Part shown: piece after piece, positions 7,472 through 15,020 of the stretch
Layout of the letters: each line of letters starts with the position of its first letter
How positions within the stretch are numbered: position 1 is the first letter of the stretch
Assembly (NCBI GenBank): GCA_023433205.1
Contig: JAEZDS010000208.1
Coordinates: 1-20,595, forward strand
DNA from: Bacteroidota bacterium
GTDB taxonomy: Bacteria; Bacteroidota; Bacteroidia; B-17B0; Aurantibacillaceae
Length of the DNA: 20,595 nucleotides
Reading direction: 5' to 3'
The notes under the pieces: generated by a model
What the model was told of the DNA's origin: nothing
Seen by the model: only the letters and a program-made list of their open reading frames with translations
The model's database searches: none
Position numbers and translations under genes: made by a program

Positions 7472-8872
7472 TCACAGCTTAAAGCTCTCACCTTTTTCTG
7501 GTATTACCACCGTACGGTAACCTTCCTGCAAAAGTTTCTCCCTGAACGACTCCTTTCCTCCGGCTTCTCCATGAACAAGAAAAATGGTTTTTACGAGGTT
7601 TTTACTCTGGCACGACAGATAGCGGATCATTTCCACGTAATCGCCATGAGCACTAAGCGACTGCAGGGACTGAATTTCTGCCTTCACTTCAAAAAAGTCA
7701 CCAAATATGTGTACCGTATTTTCACCTGCCAGCAATCTTGCACCCAGGGTACCCGGCGCGCAGTAACCGCTGAAAAGAACTGTGTTGCGAGGATCAGAGA
7801 TATTGTATCGTAAATGGTGTTTTACTCTTCCCGCCTCAGCCATGCCCGAGGCCGAAATGATCACACACGGTTCTTTCAGCTCATTGATACGTTTCGACTC
7901 TTCAGCATCCTGAATATATGTAAGCTCAGGAAAACCAAAAGGATCAGCGTCTTTTTTCAGATATGTCTTCAAAGTATGGTTAAAACTTTCGGCATGTGCG
8001 CGCACAACTGAGGTTACCTTGTTTGAAAGCGGACTGTCTACAAACATTTTGATGCCGGCCAGCAAACCCCTGTTCCTGAGTTTATCGAGAAGAAACAGCA
8101 CCTCCTGTGTTCGTCCCAGACTAAAAGCGGGAATGATGAGGTTCCCCCTCTTTTCGATGCAGGTACGGGTTACAATATCAAGAATGATTTGCTCAGCGTT
8201 TTCGGGACTTTCATGTAACCGATCTCCGTAAGTGGATTCACAGATAATGTGATCAGCCTGCTGAAACACGGCAGGGGGTTTAAGCAGAGGATCGGCATAA
8301 CGGCCTATATCGCCGGTATAAGCGAGCCGGGTGATCCTCCCCTTTTCTTTTACGGTGACATTTATTGCAGCGCTGCCAATAATGTGGCCGTTCTCAGAAA
8401 AATAGAAGCTCAGCTCATCGCTGATCCTGAAATCTGTATCGAATGGCACAGGATGAAACCGGGTCAGGCACTCTTCGGCGTCCTCAATAGTATAAATCGG
8501 CTTCATGGGCTTCTGACCGTGCTTCTTTTTGTGTTTGTTGAAAAATCTGGCATCACTTTCCTGAATAAAAGCGCTGTCGAGCAAAAGAAGTCCGCATACA
8601 TCGAAAGTTGCAGGCGTACAGTATATCTTACCAGTGAAACCCTGTTTAACCAGGTTTGGCAGATTACCACTGTGGTCGATATGCGCGTGTGAAAGAATCA
8701 CTGCATGAATTTTCGCAGGATCAACATCAAGTTTACGGTTAACCGCATCTGTTTCCCGGCCCCTGCCCTGGAATAATCCGCAATCGAGCAGAACCTGTTT
8801 GCCGCTTTCTGTTATTAAAAGGTGTTTGCTGCCCGTAACTGATTCGCAGGCACCCAGAAACTTTATCTTCAT
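7472..8872 (-). CDS. MBL-fold, beta-CASP domain RNase-like metallohydrolase
   Basis: A 466-aa protein with the full metallo-beta-lactamase/beta-CASP/RMMBL architecture of CPSF73-like and archaeal-type RNases. Metal ligands are visible: HAHIDH at 62-67, H163 in NGHIIGSA, D188 in YTGDIG; CESTYGD follows at 211-217. The beta-CASP cap spans about 230-390 with SASGMAEAGRVKHHL at 340-354, and the RMMBL part has SAHGD at 407-411 and LVHGE at 432-436. These residues fit a zinc-dependent nuclease acting on RNA in the cytoplasm; the specific target is unknown. The ATG at 8872 gives the conserved MKIKFLGA start; a TTG three codons upstream is the only nearby alternative. No active-site residue is missing. 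Confidence 0.9.
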   Translation of the reverse strand: MKIKFLGACESVTGSKHLLITESGKQVLLDCGLFQGRGRETDAVNRKLDVDPAKIHAVILSHAHIDHSGNLPNLVKQGFTGKIYCTPATFDVCGLLLLDSAFIQESDARFFNKHKKKHGQKPMKPIYTIEDAEECLTRFHPVPFDTDFRISDELSFYFSENGHIIGSAAINVTVKEKGRITRLAYTGDIGRYADPLLKPPAVFQQADHIICESTYGDRLHESPENAEQIILDIVTRTCIEKRGNLIIPAFSLGRTQEVLFLLDKLRNRGLLAGIKMFVDSPLSNKVTSVVRAHAESFNHTLKTYLKKDADPFGFPELTYIQDAEESKRINELKEPCVIISASGMAEAGRVKHHLRYNISDPRNTVLFSGYCAPGTLGARLLAGENTVHIFGDFFEVKAEIQSLQSLSAHGDYVEMIRYLSCQSKNLVKTIFLVHGEAGGKESFREKLLQEGYRTVVIPEKGESFKL

Positions 8873-8878
8873 AAAGGG

Positions 8879-8886
8879 CAAAGATA
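8879..8886 (-). promoter_or_regulatory. Candidate -7 element for the MBL-fold gene
   Basis: On the minus strand this reads TATCTTTG, a perfect match to the Bacteroidota -7 consensus TAnnTTTG. It ends only 6 nt before the chosen ATG at 8872, so transcription would begin almost at the start codon. No TTTG stands at the expected -33 spacing, so support is partial. Confidence 0.35.
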
Positions 8887-8967
8887 TTCAATATACCGAA
8901 AGCCCTTCCACCATGTCGGTTTCACTGACAGCCGTCAGATTCGTCCGGAGACATGAACTTCCTGTTC

Positions 8968-9345
8968 TTAACGTGAACCTGCTGAATCGTCGGTAAACTG
9001 CACTACATCGGCAGTTACGATACACTTAACCTCTGTGAAGATGAGCATTACCACGGTTGTTTTAAAGTTCACAGTAAGATTAACCAGGGCCTGCTTGTCT
9101 TTAATGGGATAAGAGTTGATCAGCATGTCCTGTTTTGCATCATTTACGAGAGTTTCTTTCCCGAATCCGCCAATTCCAAACAGATATTTTGCGGAGGAGA
9201 CTCCCTTAATATTTCTCTGCACATATAAAAAGTTGCCGCTGTTCAGTGCCGCAGAATTTGCGATATAACCTGTGTGCAGCGAAGCGCATGATGAAACCAG
9301 TAAAGACAACAAAACAAAAGCGGAAAACAAACGGATCTTTTTCAT
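8968..9345 (-). CDS. DUF6567 family lipoprotein
   Basis: A 125-aa predicted lipoprotein. MKKIRLF begins a signal sequence with a hydrophobic core and a lipobox LVSSC, giving a lipidated Cys20. The mature part contains SAALNSGNFLYVQRNIKGVSSA, YLFGIGGFGKETLVNDAKQDM and VNLTVNFKTT, closing with KCIVTADVVQFTDD. The GIGG.....LVNDAKQDM block is the hallmark I associate with the DUF6567 family of small Bacteroidota lipoproteins; the function is unknown. The ATG at 9345 is the only start giving a proper lipoprotein signal. It is divergent from the VOC gene at 9448 and lies 95 bp upstream of the MBL-fold gene on the same strand. Confidence 0.8.
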   Translation of the reverse strand: MKKIRLFSAFVLLSLLVSSCASLHTGYIANSAALNSGNFLYVQRNIKGVSSAKYLFGIGGFGKETLVNDAKQDMLINSYPIKDKQALVNLTVNFKTTVVMLIFTEVKCIVTADVVQFTDDSAGSR

Positions 9346-9364
9346 TTTTCAGGTGTTTATTGAT

Positions 9365-9395
9365 CGAAGGTAAACATTTAGGTGGAATATGAAAA
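9365..9395 (-). promoter_or_regulatory. Candidate promoter of the DUF6567 lipoprotein gene
   Basis: Minus strand: TACCTTCG (9365-9372) matches TAnnTTTG with one mismatch. A T-rich TTTT lies exactly 19 nt upstream (9392-9395), where the -33 TTTG is expected. Start of transcription would fall about 15 nt before the ATG at 9345. Confidence 0.35.
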
Positions 9396-9412
9396 AACCG
9401 GAAGACCTTGTT

Positions 9413-9443
9413 TTTGTTTGCAGCACGTCTTTGTTTACCTTTA
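9413..9443 (+). promoter_or_regulatory. Candidate Bacteroidota-type promoter for the VOC protein gene
   Basis: TTTG at 9413-9416, a 19-nt spacer and TACCTTTA at 9436-9443 match the Bacteroidota TTTG-N19-TAnnTTTG promoter in all but the last base. The transcription start would be close to 9448, the first base of the GTG start codon, suggesting a leaderless or near-leaderless message. Confidence 0.45.
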
Positions 9444-9447
9444 AACT

Positions 9448-10116
9448 GTGCGCATTCTCTCCGCAGAGCTGATGACCAACGATCTACAAGGCACCGCTGA
9501 ATTTTATTCAACAGTGCTTGGCCTGCCTTTGCTAAAATACGACAAGAACGCACTGATCATTGACGCCGGCTCTTCGCAGCTGCTCTTCAGATCATCAGAG
9601 AACCTTCATCCGGTTCATCACTTTGCTTTTAATATTCCCTGCAACCAGATTGATGCTGCGCTGCACTATCTCCGGCAAAAAGATCTTGGCGTTTTTGTGT
9701 ATGAAGGGCATCAGATCATTGATTTTTCTGCCTGGAATGCCAAAGCCATTTATTTTGAGGACAACAACGGCAACATACTGGAGCTTATTGCACGTTTCGA
9801 CCTTAACAACAAAAGCATGGCTCCATTTGGGCCGGGCAGTTTTCTGTGCCTGAGTGAAATTGCGATAGTTGCCAATGATGTGGAAGCGCAATGCAGGGAT
9901 CTTGAAAACACCATTGGATTGCTGCACTATGACAAACAGCCTGCTCACCAGAATTTCGCTGCAATGGGAAACGCGGAGGGTTTGCTTATTATTTCCTCGG
10001 AAGGCCGCAACTGGTTCCCCACTGAGATCCCTGCACAAAAATCACCTGTTACGATCACTCTTCTTCAGAACAACCGCCAATACAGCCTTGATTTCAATCA
10101 TGATTTAGCTACTTGA
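9448..10116 (+). CDS. VOC (glyoxalase/bleomycin-resistance fold) family protein, two domains
   Basis: A 222-aa cytoplasmic protein of the vicinal oxygen chelate superfamily. The first module (about 1-115) has the usual opening LMTNDLQGTAEFYSTVLGLP, then HHFAFNIP and a C-terminal IYFEDNNGNILELIAR, whose glutamate is a usual metal ligand. A second, more degenerate module begins about 131 (LSEIAIVANDVEAQCRDLEN) and ends within 80 residues, lacking a clear ILE(L/F) ligand motif, so it may be structural. The family includes glyoxalases, dioxygenases and binding proteins; no substrate is implied. The start is GTG; no in-frame ATG precedes the first beta strand. Its 3' end overlaps the convergent glycosyltransferase gene by 8 nt. 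Confidence 0.8.
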   Translation: MRILSAELMTNDLQGTAEFYSTVLGLPLLKYDKNALIIDAGSSQLLFRSSENLHPVHHFAFNIPCNQIDAALHYLRQKDLGVFVYEGHQIIDFSAWNAKAIYFEDNNGNILELIARFDLNNKSMAPFGPGSFLCLSEIAIVANDVEAQCRDLENTIGLLHYDKQPAHQNFAAMGNAEGLLIISSEGRNWFPTEIPAQKSPVTITLLQNNRQYSLDFNHDLAT

Positions 10117-10987
10117 TTAAACGGTAGTTCCTGTTTTCACCGGCCCGCCATCCGGTAATTTTTTCAAGCCAGTACAGCAGCCAGTAACGCCAGCCCATGC
10201 TGGCTTTTGCCCGGTTGTAATTAAAACGCCAGTGCGCATTGCCTATCCTCTGTTTCATAACGGCGGGATGATCACCATAATATCTTTCAAGCAGATCGAT
10301 CTTACTGTAATCAAACTCTTCAGCTGCCGCCACATTCTTTTTAACCCACTCATCATCGTGCCACATTCTGTGAAAACTCTGTTGTTTTGCCTGCTGCGCT
10401 TTTGGCGGTTTTACCCAGCCGTAGTGATATATAAAAGCCTGGGTGTGTTTTACGGTAAGCTTCTTGCCATTGGCCTTACGAAATCCCTGCGCGTCTTTGT
10501 ACGACCTTATGGACTTGTTGTTTCTGATGATGCGGATCTCATTTCTGTACCAGCGGCGTCCGGCCCCGATTAAATTATACTGTCCGTAAAAATGTTTATA
10601 GGCGAACAACAAACCTTCCACCTTTTTATCCTCAAGATTGTTGCGCATTGCCTGCATTATCTTGCCGTGATCATTCTCGTGAACACATTCATCACTTTGA
10701 ATATAAAAACACCAATCGAAAGCAGAAGGTATCTGGTCAAAGACCTTGTTTGTTTCCTCAGCAAGCACTCTCCCGCCTTCGCGCAATTTATCATCCCACA
10801 CCGAATCAACAATCACAATCTTTTCCGAACCTATGTCTTCGATCAGCTTCCTGGTGGCGTCTTCGCTTTTGCCCACTCCAACATAAAAAAGGTCGCAAAC
10901 CGGCAACACCGACCTGATTGCTTCCACCACAGGGTAATCAAACTTTATGGCGTTTCTGATTATTGTAAAACCGGCTACTTTCATCAT
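10109..10987 (-). CDS. Glycosyltransferase family 2-like protein
   Basis: A 292-aa soluble protein with GT-A features: VAGFTIIRNAIKFDYPVVEA near the N-terminus (nucleotide-binding strand and helix), YVGVGKSEDATRKLI, then FYIQSDE at 94-100, which occupies the DXD-like metal/nucleotide site, and a basic, aromatic C-terminal part (WRYWLLYWLEKITGW) that could associate with the membrane. It resembles Bacteroidota GT2 proteins that act on surface glycans; donor and acceptor are unknown. The start ATG immediately follows the TAG stop of the tamL-like gene with no intervening base, so the two are translationally coupled. A second ATG directly after the first is an equally good start. The 3' end overlaps the VOC gene. 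Confidence 0.8.
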   Translation of the reverse strand: MMKVAGFTIIRNAIKFDYPVVEAIRSVLPVCDLFYVGVGKSEDATRKLIEDIGSEKIVIVDSVWDDKLREGGRVLAEETNKVFDQIPSAFDWCFYIQSDECVHENDHGKIMQAMRNNLEDKKVEGLLFAYKHFYGQYNLIGAGRRWYRNEIRIIRNNKSIRSYKDAQGFRKANGKKLTVKHTQAFIYHYGWVKPPKAQQAKQQSFHRMWHDDEWVKKNVAAAEEFDYSKIDLLERYYGDHPAVMKQRIGNAHWRFNYNRAKASMGWRYWLLYWLEKITGWRAGENRNYRLIK

Positions 10988-13510
10988 CTAGAACGGATAT
11001 CCTATACCAAAATTAAGCACTGTTTGTCGCCAGGGTCTCTTGTTAAATGTCCACCTGTCACCCACCTCATACTTCGGATCTTTCAGCGGCAGTGCAAAAT
11101 CAAGTCTGAGAACAAAAAAATTCAGATCCCAGCGCAATCCCAGGCCACCTCCTATAGCGATCTGGTCAATGAACTCATCAACAAGAAACTCTGCACCGGG
11201 TTTGTTATCATCGGGCTGCAGACGCCAGATATTTCCCGCATCCACAAAAGCAGCGCCGTGAAAATCTTTGATGATATGGAAACGGTACTCAAAATTTCCC
11301 TCCAGCTGTATATCCCCGATCTTATCAAAACGCGCGTTACTGTTTCGCGGATCATAAGCGCCCGGCCCCAGGGTACGGGCCCGCCACGCGCGCACACTGT
11401 TAGGACCGCCGCTGAAAAAACTCTGCTCATAAGGCAGCACACCAAGGTTGGTAAGAGGCTTTCCTACACCTGCTGCCACACGGTACACAACACGGCTGCG
11501 TCTGCGAACGGGAATATAAAGCCGGTAATCAATATCACTTCTCACAAAGTGCGCGAATGGTATGCCATACAAAGTGTATCTGCCCAGTGAATCCTGCGGC
11601 CTGTTGGTTGCATTAAACAACAGTCGCAGCAAGCTGCCCGACGACTGAATGCTCCAGCGTATGTAATTTACCGGCTTACGGCTGGTAGTTACGTTTTCGC
11701 TTGAAAAATATGTAAGCGAATACCTCGAAAGTGTAGTAACGTGGTCCTGAAATGAATTTACCAGAAACGCGTCGTTAAGCTCGCGCAGCGTGCGGCTGAA
11801 ATCACTGCTTAGCCGCGCACGAACAAAATACACCTGCGCCGGAATAATTGTGTGCCGCAGCAAATTGTTGTGGGTCCTGAAATTAAAACCATAATCAATA
11901 CTCTGTATCACGCGGCTGAAATCGGGTCGTGACTGGTAATTGAATGAGGTTTTTACGTAGGTACGGGGTGACATGTGTTTTCTGAACGGGAACAGGGAAA
12001 AAGGGAAAAAGGCCCTGGGAACTGAAAAAGTAAGCTCCGGACCAAACTGAATGGTATTAAAACTTCTCGGTAGCTGATCTATATTGCTTGCCGTTTGTTC
12101 CTGCTCCCGTAACTGCTGCTGAGCCACAATTGACCCCTGCAGTTTAAGCTCAATGAGTTCACCGGCACTGAAAAAATTCCTGTTCTGGTATACTATACTA
12201 CCGTCAATCCCCTGGTTGCCAGAGGTATTAATAAGTTCCGTCTCAGCAGTAAGCGATTGTTTGATGAGCGGGCTGCACACAATGTAACAATCCAGTCTTC
12301 TGCTATAGCCCGGACTTGGCAGAAAATGAATTACAACATTTTTGAAGATGCCAAGAGAAAGTAGCTGCTTGTATGTTTGCTGGGCACTGTCTCTCCGAAA
12401 AAGCTGCCCCCTGTACATATCTATATTATTAACAAGCATAAACTCTTTATAGGCAAGCGGCCTGTTAAGCAAAAAAGAGATCCCTTTCGCGGATGGAACT
12501 GTATCGGTAAAATGCGCCTCTCTCACATTTCCAATAACAGGCTCGGTGATCACAAACACATTTTCGATCCTGTACCTGGTGTGATTTACACGCTCAACTG
12601 AATCGGCACCGGTACTGCCAGGACGGCTGAACTTACTCACATGCACGTTAACAGACACCTTGTTGCCTTCAAAGGTTGTATCCACATCAAAACTGATGTA
12701 GGCGTTCTCAAAAGCGTAATAACCATTGTTCCGTACATGGTCGGTAATGCGCTGCCGTTCTTCCTGTAATTTACCTGCGTCGTACCTTCTATTTAAGCGA
12801 ATAAGCGAATTGCTGGTATCAGCCAGAATCACGCTGGCCATCACCGAATCTTCGATCTCATAGCTGATATCGTACATCCTGTAGGCCGGGCCTGGCTGCA
12901 AATGATAGGTGATCTCTGCGCGTTTTTTCTTATGCAGAATTTTAACACTGTCAGTCACCACATTATTAAAGTATCCTTTACTGAAAAGATACCTGCTTAA
13001 CTGAAAACGGGTTTGAGCTGTCTGCAGGGAATCAAGGATTACGGGCGGCTCGCCAATGTCTCGCAGACTTTCAAGGAAGGTCTGGCTTTCCTTGTCTTTC
13101 AACCGCGGTATTTTCGGTTTCTTCCCCTTTCGGGCGCGCCGCAGATTTTTCTCTTCAAAACGCTTTACTTTTTCCTGGTTCTTCTGATCAAAGCGCCTGT
13201 TCCTTTCCAATTTTTTTTTGCGGATCTTTTCCGCATCAAAAAGATTGTGCCACCATACAAAAAAAGGGATCTTTCGGAACAGTCGCCTGTTTGGTTTCTG
13301 CCTGAAAAAATCCTCGAGGTCATTCTTATCGAGGCGCGTTCCGGCAGGCAGCTCTATTGCAACCCTGTGAACCAGGTATTGACCGGGTTTAAGTTTCTTT
13401 GCCGGGTTGCAGGCCTGCAGCTGAAAGAGTGCAATAGCGGCGCACACAGCCTGCCAGGCCCTTTTTTTAAGTAAACTGCAGAAGATTTTACCCTGATCTT
13501 TAATACCCAA
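10988..13510 (-). CDS. tamL: TamL-like BamA/TamA-family outer-membrane assembly lipoprotein
   Basis: A protein of ~840 aa of the Omp85 superfamily. Near the N-terminus a basic-hydrophobic stretch (KKRAWQAVCAAIALF) ends in LQAC, a lipobox placing the lipidated Cys at residue 34, as in Bacteroidota TamL lipoproteins. Next come KPGQYLVHRVAIE, a strongly basic coiled-coil-like insert (about 95-142, many Lys/Arg/Glu), POTRA-type modules (LRDIGEPP, RYLFSKGYFNN), and a C-terminal 16-strand-type barrel with the conserved GGPNSVRAWRARTLGPGAY lid motif near residue 700 and terminal aromatic GIGYPF. It would work with an inner-membrane TamB-like partner in outer-membrane protein or lipid transfer. The start is uncertain: no ATG lies near the signal sequence. 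TTG at 13510 is the only common start codon between the element at 13542 and the lipobox; the longer frame to 13690 reads into a mobile element and would bury the signal peptide. Confidence 0.85.
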   Translation of the reverse strand: MGIKDQGKIFCSLLKKRAWQAVCAAIALFQLQACNPAKKLKPGQYLVHRVAIELPAGTRLDKNDLEDFFRQKPNRRLFRKIPFFVWWHNLFDAEKIRKKKLERNRRFDQKNQEKVKRFEEKNLRRARKGKKPKIPRLKDKESQTFLESLRDIGEPPVILDSLQTAQTRFQLSRYLFSKGYFNNVVTDSVKILHKKKRAEITYHLQPGPAYRMYDISYEIEDSVMASVILADTSNSLIRLNRRYDAGKLQEERQRITDHVRNNGYYAFENAYISFDVDTTFEGNKVSVNVHVSKFSRPGSTGADSVERVNHTRYRIENVFVITEPVIGNVREAHFTDTVPSAKGISFLLNRPLAYKEFMLVNNIDMYRGQLFRRDSAQQTYKQLLSLGIFKNVVIHFLPSPGYSRRLDCYIVCSPLIKQSLTAETELINTSGNQGIDGSIVYQNRNFFSAGELIELKLQGSIVAQQQLREQEQTASNIDQLPRSFNTIQFGPELTFSVPRAFFPFSLFPFRKHMSPRTYVKTSFNYQSRPDFSRVIQSIDYGFNFRTHNNLLRHTIIPAQVYFVRARLSSDFSRTLRELNDAFLVNSFQDHVTTLSRYSLTYFSSENVTTSRKPVNYIRWSIQSSGSLLRLLFNATNRPQDSLGRYTLYGIPFAHFVRSDIDYRLYIPVRRRSRVVYRVAAGVGKPLTNLGVLPYEQSFFSGGPNSVRAWRARTLGPGAYDPRNSNARFDKIGDIQLEGNFEYRFHIIKDFHGAAFVDAGNIWRLQPDDNKPGAEFLVDEFIDQIAIGGGLGLRWDLNFFVLRLDFALPLKDPKYEVGDRWTFNKRPWRQTVLNFGIGYPF

Positions 13511-13534
13511 TACGATTAACTGCCGGTAAAACGC

Positions 13535-13825
13535 TAATTTAGGGACTGCTGAAATACACTCACAAAATTTTTGGCTAACAATATGTGCAGAAATTTTAGC
13601 TCTCAAGTGCACATCTTTTAAGTAGATATGGTAAAAATAGGTGCATAAAAAATAAAATGGCTTGATTTGTCTGTAGCCATAGCGCATCATCTGCTTCTCT
13701 CAAAGCTTCGGCAACCCACCGGCTCGCTCCCCCAATAGCTTTCGGGAGCAATGGAGCTTTACCGGGCCTCGCTGACGAAGCTTCGTAATGATGCACTCTG
13801 GACTTTTTCAGCAGGCCCTAATTTA
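13535..13825. mobile_element. MITE-like element (277 bp) with 13-bp TIRs and 7-bp target duplication
   Basis: The element proper is 13542-13818. Its ends are GGGACTGCTGAAA (13542-13554) and TTTCAGCAGGCCC (13806-13818), inverted repeats agreeing at 12 of 13 positions. It is flanked by a perfect 7-bp direct repeat TAATTTA (13535-13541 and 13819-13825), the expected target-site duplication. No transposase is encoded; a 66-codon minus-strand frame (13596-13796) resembles no protein I know. The interior holds nested inverted repeats: GCATCAT (13684-13690) with ATGATGC (13788-13794), and GCTCCC (13726-13731) with GGGAGC (13744-13749). It fills almost all of the 13511-13835 space between tamL and the rRNA methyltransferase gene. 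The parental IS family is not assigned. Confidence 0.75.
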
Positions 13826-13835
13826 GTTTAAAAAA

Positions 13836-14591
13836 ATGCTTAGTAAAAATCAGTTACGCGAAATACGTTCACTGCACCTTAAGAAGTTCAGAGAGAACAG
13901 AAAATTATTCATCGCAGAAGGTGCAAAAACCGTTTCAGAGATCATTCTGCAACGGCCAGAACTGGTAAAGGACCTGTATGCGGAAAATGGCTTTACTGAC
14001 AGGTTTGCAGCCCTCATTAAAAAACGCGGGATTGCTGTAACGGAGATCAGCGAGGAAGAACTTCGCGGGATAAGTTTGCAGGCTAATCCCAATCAGGTGC
14101 TTGCCGTATGCCGGCAACCCGACAGGGCATTTGATCTGCCTCAAGGACAGGCTTTCAACTTTTATCTCGACGACATCCGCGATCCGGGAAATTTTGGCAC
14201 CATTTTACGTGTGTGCGACTGGTTCGGTGCAAATAAACTGTACTGTTCTCCTGAGAGCTGTGAACTTTACAATCCTAAAGTGATACAGGCCAGCATGGGC
14301 GCGTTTCTGAGAATCGATGTAAACTATATGACCCTGCAGGCGGCTGTTCAAGACAGTGGAAAACAAAGGATCTACGGTGCGGTGCTGGGCGGTGCAGACC
14401 TGTATTCAGAAAAACTTGCCGATGGACTGATCGTTATCGGAAATGAGGCAAACGGCATCGCAGAGAAAAATATAAAATTGATCAACTCACCCCTTACAAT
14501 TCCGGCTCACCCCGCAAATGGCAGCGAATCATTAAATGCCGCCATGGCTGCCGGCATCATTGCTGCCGAGTTTTACAGGCAACTCAGGTAA
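13836..14591 (+). CDS. TrmH/SpoU-family 2'-O-ribose RNA methyltransferase
   Basis: A 251-aa SPOUT-class enzyme that transfers a methyl group from S-adenosylmethionine to a ribose 2'-OH of rRNA or tRNA. The N-terminal SpoU substrate-binding part (about 5-95) has KKFRENRKLFIAEGAKTV. The catalytic trefoil-knot domain (about 105-250) shows the three SpoU motifs: LDDIRDPGNFGTILR at 111-125 with N119 and the catalytic-type R125, IGNEANGI at 201-208, and SESLNAAMAAGI at 230-241. Length is normal and all motifs are intact. The target nucleotide is not predictable. The ATG at 13836 lies 10 bp past the mobile element's target duplication, so its original upstream region was replaced by the insertion. 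Confidence 0.9.
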   Translation: MLSKNQLREIRSLHLKKFRENRKLFIAEGAKTVSEIILQRPELVKDLYAENGFTDRFAALIKKRGIAVTEISEEELRGISLQANPNQVLAVCRQPDRAFDLPQGQAFNFYLDDIRDPGNFGTILRVCDWFGANKLYCSPESCELYNPKVIQASMGAFLRIDVNYMTLQAAVQDSGKQRIYGAVLGGADLYSEKLADGLIVIGNEANGIAEKNIKLINSPLTIPAHPANGSESLNAAMAAGIIAAEFYRQLR

Positions 14592-14594
14592 CCG

Positions 14595-15020
14595 TTAATA
14601 TTTTACCACAATTCCTTTGAACCGCAATTTTGCCGGTGACGCAGGATCATTGCTGTGAAGAAAAACTACCCTGTCCTGACGACCAATAGCGCTGCGGGTC
14701 TCAAATGTCACTTTAACTGTTACTGTATCTCCCGGAAGCAATGGGGCTTTAGGATAAGCGGCTGACGTACAGTCACAGGAGACCTCCGCTTTTTCAAATA
14801 TAAGCGGCTGATTGCCGTTATTTTTAACTAGGTAGAGCAGACTTACCTTTTGCCCTTTTAGCACTTTTCCAAAACTTTTTTTGTTTTCCTGCACCTCAAG
14901 TTTTGCCTGCGCCTGTAAAACCGCTGAGCAGAAAAGACCGCTTACAATTAAAAACAAATAAAAAATCCCCCGGCAATTGCGCGGGGGATCTTGTATAAAT
15001 ATGCTGCTGTTAATTTGCAC
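14595..15020 (-). CDS. DUF1573 domain protein (third of three in tandem)
   Basis: A 141-aa secreted protein from the GTG at 15020. A hydrophobic stretch (about 19-36) ending at AVLQAQA gives a signal peptide; the mature part is one DUF1573 Ig-like domain: ENKKSFGKVLKGQKVSLLYLVKNNGNQPL, a CDCT motif (around 83-86), LLPGDTVTVKVTFET and SNDPASPAKLRFKG. DUF1573 domains resemble ASH/MSP-type beta-sandwiches; their role is unknown. The GTG start overlaps the upstream gene by 11 nt, but a strong terminator hairpin (14965-14989) then lies in its signal-peptide codons. The alternative is TTG at 14957, just past the hairpin, which gives a shorter signal peptide without basic residues. The start is therefore open. 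Confidence 0.8.
   Translation of the reverse strand: MQINSSIFIQDPPRNCRGIFYLFLIVSGLFCSAVLQAQAKLEVQENKKSFGKVLKGQKVSLLYLVKNNGNQPLIFEKAEVSCDCTSAAYPKAPLLPGDTVTVKVTFETRSAIGRQDRVVFLHSNDPASPAKLRFKGIVVKY
14959..14989 (-). terminator. Intrinsic terminator after the second DUF1573 gene
   Basis: ATCCCCC (14965-14971) and GGGGGAT (14983-14989) form a GC-rich stem extended inward by another G-C pair. On the minus strand the second arm is followed by a T-rich run (GATTTTTTATTTG). It lies 21 nt beyond the stop of the gene at 15010-15453, and within the predicted first codons of the third DUF1573 gene if that gene starts at 15020. Confidence 0.75.

Noticed and set aside
9206..9553. A 115-codon minus-strand frame bridging the lipoprotein and VOC genes
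   Set aside because: It overlaps the starts of both supported genes and the divergent promoter region and has no recognisable domain.
10592..11590. A 332-codon plus-strand frame opposite the tamL barrel and the glycosyltransferase
   Set aside because: It lies antisense to two well-supported genes, has low-complexity mixed composition and no family features. It is a by-product of the codon use on the other strand.
13596..13796. A 66-codon minus-strand frame inside the MITE-like element as a real gene
   Set aside because: It lies wholly within a small repeat-bounded element and partly in its internal hairpins; probably not translated.
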